A DNA stretch of 12,040 bases from NCBI GenBank assembly GCA_021781075.1, contig JAJXXN010000321.1:1-12040 (forward strand), in the 5' to 3' direction. Origin of the DNA: Acidobacteriota bacterium. Its GTDB lineage: Bacteria; Acidobacteriota; Terriglobia; Terriglobales; Acidobacteriaceae. The notes beneath the pieces are model-generated. The model saw only the letters and a program-made list of their open reading frames with translations. It ran no database searches and was not told the DNA's origin. The position numbers and the translations under genes are program-made. This document shows, in pieces, positions 8,383 through 12,040 of this stretch (position 1 is its first letter; each line of letters opens with the position of its first letter).

Positions 8383-8514
8383 AAAGGCAAGTAAAATCAA
8401 CCGTTTGGAATCACCGACCGTAGCGCCCTCTTTGACACCGCCCTTTCCTTGCCGCAATTCCTCAAGCCCGAACCCGCGCTACGGCCCAATGTGCCAACCA
8501 CCGCCCCACTCGGC

Positions 8515-8520
8515 TAAGAT
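8515..8520 (+). promoter_or_regulatory. Candidate -10 box of the asparaginase gene (leaderless arrangement)
   Basis: TAAGAT matches 4 of 6 positions of TATAAT and ends 6 nt before the GTG start at 8527, so transcription would begin at or next to the start codon. No Shine-Dalgarno is visible in the same stretch and no good -35 is seen 17 nt upstream. The TAA of this box is also the in-frame stop that limits the start choice. Confidence 0.45.
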
Positions 8521-8526
8521 AGTCCG

Positions 8527-9543
8527 GTGAAAGATTCTCCCATTCTCATCGTTCATGGCGGCGCATGGGCCATTCCCGTTGACGCCGAGGCGGACCACGA
8601 AAACGGCGTGCGCAACGCCCTCAAGGCCGGCTCCAAAATCCTCGCCGCGGGCGGTTCCGCCCTCGATGCCGTTGAGGCCGCCGTCGTCGTCCTCGAGGAC
8701 GACTCCACCTTCGACGCCGGCTTTGGCAGCTTTCTCACCTCCGACAGCCGCGTTCAATGCGACGCGCTCCTCATGGACGGCGGTCGCATGAAGGCCGGCG
8801 GTGTGGCCTGCGTCGAGCATCTCCGCAATCCCATCCGCGCCGCGCGGCTCGTCCTCGAGCAAAGCCAGCACGTCTACTTTGTCGGCTCCGGCGCGGAGGA
8901 ATTCGCCCGTGCCCATGGCATGGGCTTGATTGCAAACTCCGAGCTTGTGCTGGACCGCGAACGCACGCGGCTCGCCGAGGCCAAAATCCGCGAAGCCCGC
9001 GGCCTGGCTGACAACACCTTCAGCGGCAAAGACACGCCGCTCCCTCATCACCTGCGCGACGACAAAAGCCCTGAGACTGCGCACCCCGATGCCACCGAAA
9101 CCCCCTCCAGCCTGCGCCACGCCACCACGATGGACTCGCACGACACCGTCGGCGCTGTCGCTCTCGATGTCCACGGCAATCTCGCCGCCGCCACCTCCAC
9201 CGGCGGCACGCTCAACAAAACCCCGGGCCGCGTCGGCGACTCATCCCTCATCGGTTGCGGCTGCTATGCCGACAATCTCGCCGCCGCCGTCTCCCTCACC
9301 GGTTGGGGCGAGCCCATCATGAAGCTCGTCCTCGGCAAGTGGGCCACCGACCGCGTCGCCGCGGGCACCACACCGGAGGTCGCCGCACACGAGGCCATCG
9401 AATATCTCTACAACCGTCTCGGCGGCCACGGCGGCATCATCCTCCTCGGCCCCGACGGCCGATTCGGCATCGCCCACAACACACCCGGCATGGCCTGGGG
9501 CATCGCCACTCCTGCGGGCATCAGGACCGGCGTCCGCATCTGA
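8527..9543 (+). CDS. iaaA: Isoaspartyl peptidase / plant-type L-asparaginase (Ntn-hydrolase)
   Basis: A 338-residue protein of the EcAIII/ASRGL1 family, which hydrolyses beta-aspartyl (isoaspartyl) dipeptides and L-asparagine in the cytoplasm. The GTG start is fixed by an in-frame TAA at 8515-8517 and by the family's usual N-terminus (ILIVHGGAW at residues 6-14). Visible hallmarks: the GFGSFL and DALLMDGG segments (65-70, 79-86); the self-cleavage site HDTVGAVALD with nucleophile T207, giving an alpha chain 1-206 and beta chain 207-338; ATSTGG at 222-227; GRVGDS with R235 and D238 for substrate binding; and LTGWGE (T258, G259) near the oxyanion site. Residues about 165-203 form the poorly conserved linker removed or disordered after cleavage. 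Length is close to E. coli EcAIII (about 320). No signal peptide. A maf gene follows 29 nt downstream on the same strand; no metabolic link between the two is evident. Confidence 0.96.
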   Translation: MKDSPILIVHGGAWAIPVDAEADHENGVRNALKAGSKILAAGGSALDAVEAAVVVLEDDSTFDAGFGSFLTSDSRVQCDALLMDGGRMKAGGVACVEHLRNPIRAARLVLEQSQHVYFVGSGAEEFARAHGMGLIANSELVLDRERTRLAEAKIREARGLADNTFSGKDTPLPHHLRDDKSPETAHPDATETPSSLRHATTMDSHDTVGAVALDVHGNLAAATSTGGTLNKTPGRVGDSSLIGCGCYADNLAAAVSLTGWGEPIMKLVLGKWATDRVAAGTTPEVAAHEAIEYLYNRLGGHGGIILLGPDGRFGIAHNTPGMAWGIATPAGIRTGVRI

Positions 9544-9556
9544 CACCGCCGCCCAC

Positions 9557-9565
9557 TGGCATAAT
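9557..9565 (+). promoter_or_regulatory. Candidate extended -10 promoter directly before maf
   Basis: TGGCATAAT reads as an extended -10 (TGn plus CATAAT, 5 of 6 to TATAAT). It ends 7 nt before the maf ATG at 9573, which would give a leaderless or nearly leaderless transcript. CTGACA at 9540-9545 resembles a -35 but the 14-nt spacing is too short to be convincing. No Shine-Dalgarno is visible before maf. Confidence 0.5.
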
Positions 9566-9572
9566 CAGAATT

Positions 9573-10157
9573 ATGCTCGTCCTCGCATCCGCATCCCCGC
9601 GCCGTGCCGAACTGCTCAGCCAAATCGGCATTCCCTTCCGCGTCCATCCCGCGCACATCAACGAGGACCCGCTCCCCGGCGAGGACCCAGCCGCCTATGT
9701 CGCCCGCCTCGCCCGCGAAAAGGCCGAAGCCGTCTTTCACACGCTATCGCAATTTCCAACCGACTCAGCACCGCCGCTGGTTGTCCTCGGCGCCGACACC
9801 ACCGTCACTCTCGACAACCACATCCTCGGCAAACCAGTCGATTCCACCGACGCCGCCCGCATCCTTCAACTCCTCAGCGGCCGCACCCACTACGTCCTCA
9901 CCGCCATCGCGCTGGCCACCACCGGCCAAACAATCGTTCATACCGAGTCCACCGCCGTCACCTTCACGCCCCTCACCACTCAGCAAATCGCCGCCTACAT
10001 CGCCACCGGCGAACCCATGGACAAGGCCGGCGCATACGCCATCCAGGGCCGCGCCGCACAATGGATACCCCGCATCGAAGGCTGCTACTTCAACGTCGTC
10101 GGACTCCCGCTCGCCGCCCTCGTGCCTCTCTTGCGCCAGCTTTCCACCCTGCCCTAA
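9573..10157 (+). CDS. maf: Maf/YhdE-family nucleoside triphosphate pyrophosphatase
   Basis: A 194-residue protein, ATG to TAA. Maf proteins cleave dTTP, UTP and modified pyrimidine nucleotides to the monophosphate plus pyrophosphate, a house-cleaning role in the cytoplasm, and have been linked to septum formation. Family motifs in order: LASASPRR (4-11), the nucleotide-binding signature at the N-terminus; REKAEAV (48-54); GADTTV (73-78) with the probable catalytic D75; GKP (86-88); LSGRTHYVLTAI (101-112); GEPMDKAGAYAIQG (146-159) with D150, K151 and Q158; and the C-terminal NVVGLPL (174-180). The DKAGAYxIQG form points to the YhdE (dTTP/UTP) type rather than YceF, though the exact substrate is inferred. 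The frame is open upstream, but family length and the LASASPRR N-terminus fix this ATG. It lies 29 nt after the asparaginase stop and could be co-transcribed with it or read from its own -10-like box. Confidence 0.97.
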   Translation: MLVLASASPRRAELLSQIGIPFRVHPAHINEDPLPGEDPAAYVARLAREKAEAVFHTLSQFPTDSAPPLVVLGADTTVTLDNHILGKPVDSTDAARILQLLSGRTHYVLTAIALATTGQTIVHTESTAVTFTPLTTQQIAAYIATGEPMDKAGAYAIQGRAAQWIPRIEGCYFNVVGLPLAALVPLLRQLSTLP

Positions 10158-10364
10158 CCCGGCCCTGCGCACTGCCGCACAACCAACCCCATCTTGGAGA
10201 TGTGTACTTTTTGATAAACAACCGCTGTTACCAAGCACAAGTTTGCCTATACATATTCAATCAATGCATCTGTTCCCTAATACACCCTCTTGTCATAACA
10301 AGGCCGCGCAAGGCAAAGTGTTTACATCCTTTGAATAAATCAGTTCATGCGGCCAAACGCTCCA

Positions 10365-10370
10365 GATAAT
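10365..10370 (+). promoter_or_regulatory. Candidate -10 box of the DUF3857 gene
   Basis: GATAAT (5 of 6 to TATAAT) lies 36 nt before the GTG start and would give a leader of about 30 nt containing the ribosome site. A TTTACA at 10321-10326 is too far away, and no good -35 at 16-18 nt was found, so this is tentative. Confidence 0.3.
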
Positions 10371-10395
10371 TTGAATTGGTTCTTTCAATCTTTCT

Positions 10396-10402
10396 AGGAA
10401 GG
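10396..10402 (+). promoter_or_regulatory. Ribosome binding site deciding the GTG start of the DUF3857 gene
   Basis: AGGAAGG lies 4 nt before GTG 10407-10409. An in-frame TAG at 10395-10397 overlaps it, so no earlier start is possible in this frame. Confidence 0.7.
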
Positions 10403-10406
10403 CTAC

Positions 10407-12040
10407 GTGAACGCACATCGGCAACTCTTCTACTTTGGCATCATCTTTTTGCTCTCCGCTCTCTCCCTCTCACCGGCATATGCCCAGTCTTTTCAACAGC
10501 CCACAGCGGCTGAGCTGACCATGACCGCCGACCCCAAGGCGCCCGGCGCTGATGCCGTCTACCTCTTCCGCGAAGAGACCGCTGACGACACGCTACACTA
10601 CCACGGCATCTATGTGCGGCTCAAGATACTGAGCGAAAAAGGCAAGGAGATGGCCACGGTCAAAATCCCTTACGTCAAGGGTGATCAAACAATTGCCGGC
10701 ATCAAGGGTCGGACCATTCACTCCGACGGCACCATCATCCCCATGACCGTGAAACCCTCTGACCTGATGCAGGTAAAACAGGGGCAAAGCCAGCTCAACA
10801 ACATTGTCTTCACCCTGCCCGACGTTGAAGTAGGCAGCATCCTTGAATACAAGCTGGATATCCACTACTCCGACGACACAGTCTACTCGCCCAAATGGAT
10901 CATTCAGCAGCCATATTACGTCCACAAGGCCCACTACCGGTTTGTGCCCGATTACTCCGGAGGCCACTATATCCTGAATAGCCGTGGCGAGGCTCTTTCT
11001 CGCCTGATGTACACCCATAAATTGCCGCCCAACAAGGATGTCCAAGAGGATGCGCGGCGGAATTTCACACTCGATATGGAGGATATTCCCGCCGTGACCG
11101 ATGAGGATTGGGCTCCGCCACTCGATGCTTTCCGTTGGCACGTTTATTTCTATTACACCTATGCCACCAGCGAAAGTGAGTACTGGCAAAAGGAAGGCCT
11201 CAACTGGCGCAAGTCCATTGACTCTTTCATCAAGCCCGGCAAGGGTCTGCGCGAAGCGGCCGCTGCCCTGGTGGCTGCCACCGACACGGAGGAACAAAAG
11301 GCCCAAAAACTTTATGTGGCCGTGATGAAACTGGAAAACACCGATTTCACGCGGCACAAAACCGAGGCCGAGCGCAAGGCCGCTAAAGAAAAAGACGTGC
11401 GCAGCGCGGACGACGTATGGAAGCAGCAAGGCGGAACTTCCGATGAACTCGCGCTCCTCTATGTGGCCATGTTGAACGCTATTGGATTAAAGGCATGGCC
11501 GATGTTGGTGGCAGACCGCAGCAGCGCCATCTTTGACCCAAGCTATCTGGGCATGTCGCAGCTGGATGACTATATCGCCGTGGCCAGCATCAACGGGCAT
11601 TTTGCCTACTTCGACCCCGGCGACAAATTCTGCGATTTCAGCGAACTCGGCTGGAAGCACCTCGCAACCGGGGGCATTGTCATCACTCCCGATTACAAAG
11701 GCACCACATTGGCGGGAACTCCGCAGACCAACCCGTACGACAAAGCCTCCGTCCAGCGTGTGGCCGACATCACCATCGATGATGCCGGAAACCTCAAGGG
11801 GTATATGCAATACGTCATGGTCGGGCCCGAGGCCATTCACTGGCGCCAGCTCAACCTCAGGGAGGGCGGCGACGAAGTCAAAAAGCAGTTCAATGAAATG
11901 CTCCGCAACGACCTGCCACAGGGCGTGCATGGGGAACTGGATCACTTCATCGAATTGGATCACTCCGGCGTCAATTTGATCGCCATTGCCAATCTAAGCG
12001 GCACAATGGGCACAATTACCGGCAAACGCATCTTCCTCCC
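10407..12040 (+). CDS. Exported DUF3857 / transglutaminase-like protein, catalytic Cys and His apparently lost (partial)
   Basis: The frame is open from GTG 10407 to the right edge (544 complete codons, C-terminus missing). The signal peptide is residues 1-26: hydrophobic 7-21, cleavage predicted after AYA|QS. Residues about 50-220 fit DUF3857, including VRLKILSEKGKEMATVKIPY, GRTIHSDGTIIPM and the LPDVEVGSILEYKLDIHY region (137-154). Residues about 280-415 fit a transglutaminase-like core: QGGTSDELALLYVAMLNAIGLKAWPMLVADR aligns with the GxCxDxA Cys motif as two overlapping stretches (341-360, 352-371), with S345 where Cys is expected. LDDYIAV (386-392) sits where NH or HAW is expected, with D388 in place of His. 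YFDPG (401-405) keeps the Asp region. Known family members are exported or periplasmic proteins of mostly unknown role. A binding or structural rather than peptidase/amidase function is inferred. It is preceded by its own intergenic region, so it is probably a separate transcript. Confidence 0.92.
   Translation, partial: MNAHRQLFYFGIIFLLSALSLSPAYAQSFQQPTAAELTMTADPKAPGADAVYLFREETADDTLHYHGIYVRLKILSEKGKEMATVKIPYVKGDQTIAGIKGRTIHSDGTIIPMTVKPSDLMQVKQGQSQLNNIVFTLPDVEVGSILEYKLDIHYSDDTVYSPKWIIQQPYYVHKAHYRFVPDYSGGHYILNSRGEALSRLMYTHKLPPNKDVQEDARRNFTLDMEDIPAVTDEDWAPPLDAFRWHVYFYYTYATSESEYWQKEGLNWRKSIDSFIKPGKGLREAAAALVAATDTEEQKAQKLYVAVMKLENTDFTRHKTEAERKAAKEKDVRSADDVWKQQGGTSDELALLYVAMLNAIGLKAWPMLVADRSSAIFDPSYLGMSQLDDYIAVASINGHFAYFDPGDKFCDFSELGWKHLATGGIVITPDYKGTTLAGTPQTNPYDKASVQRVADITIDDAGNLKGYMQYVMVGPEAIHWRQLNLREGGDEVKKQFNEMLRNDLPQGVHGELDHFIELDHSGVNLIAIANLSGTMGTITGKRIFL

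Larger units (their letters stand above)
8220..8526. other. Divergent intergenic region
   Basis: About 307 bp between the start of the small minus-strand gene and the plus-strand asparaginase start. It contains a short near-palindrome at 8370-8382 and the asparaginase -10-like box at 8515-8520. A lone TTGACA at 8432-8437 has no fitting -10 downstream. I see no convincing further gene; the short open frames here are poor in composition. Confidence 0.55.
10158..10406. other. AT-richer intergenic region
   Basis: About 249 bp between maf and the DUF3857 gene, clearly richer in A and T than its surroundings. I see no gene and no clear terminator for maf. Candidate promoter and ribosome sites for the next gene lie at its right end. 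GGCCGC (10302-10307) and GCGGCC (10349-10354) are inverted but 41 nt apart, too far for a convincing hairpin. Confidence 0.5.

Noticed and set aside
8432..8437. TTGACA as a -35 box for the asparaginase gene
   Set aside because: No -10-like sequence lies 16-18 nt downstream, and it is far from the TAAGAT box near the start.
8479..9174. Minus-strand frame of 231 codons opposite the asparaginase gene
   Set aside because: Antisense shadow of a gene with clear family motifs; the translation shows none.
10593..11429. Minus-strand frame of 278 codons opposite the DUF3857 gene
   Set aside because: The plus strand carries a signal peptide, ribosome site and domain motifs over the whole length. The antisense product has no recognisable motif.

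Overview
The window looks like chromosomal DNA of a fairly GC-rich soil-type bacterium, most probably an Acidobacteriota member of the Terriglobales/Acidobacteriaceae kind. That placement is inference. It rests on the style of the very large secreted beta-helix/tail-fibre-like protein, on a DUF3857 plus degenerate-transglutaminase protein, and on start codons with little Shine-Dalgarno signal. No phage structural, integrase, transposase, CRISPR, tRNA or rRNA sequence was recognised.

Layout. (1) 1-7811, minus strand: one continuous reading frame of at least 2603 codons that runs off the left edge. It begins with a signal peptide and encodes a giant modular secreted protein. It has three pectate-lyase-superfamily-like beta-helix modules, separated by linkers that resemble bacteriophage tail-fibre repeats, and a beta-sandwich-like insert. 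(2) 7837-7870: a perfect 14-bp hairpin typical of an intrinsic terminator, only 25 nt before the giant gene's start codon. (3) 7890-8219, minus strand: a small lysine-rich hypothetical protein whose transcript the hairpin probably ends. (4) 8220-8526: a divergent intergenic region. (5) 8527-9543, plus strand: a plant-type (Ntn-hydrolase) isoaspartyl peptidase/L-asparaginase. (6) 9573-10157, plus strand: a Maf/YhdE nucleotide pyrophosphatase, 29 nt after the asparaginase stop. Both plus-strand genes have a -10-like hexamer 6-7 nt before the start codon and may be leaderless. (7) 10158-10406: an AT-richer intergenic region. (8) 10407-12040, plus strand: the N-terminal 544 residues of an exported DUF3857/transglutaminase-like protein, running off the right edge. 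Its catalytic Cys and His positions appear to be substituted.

The genes do not form one obvious pathway. The asparaginase and Maf proteins are ordinary cytoplasmic housekeeping or salvage enzymes. The giant protein and the DUF3857 protein are both exported. The most unusual content is the giant protein: its size, its duplicated tail-fibre-plus-beta-helix blocks, an uninterrupted G8 tract inside it, and the terminator-like hairpin in or next to its leader. Both edge genes are incomplete, so their C-termini, and any anchoring or catalytic domain there, cannot be seen.
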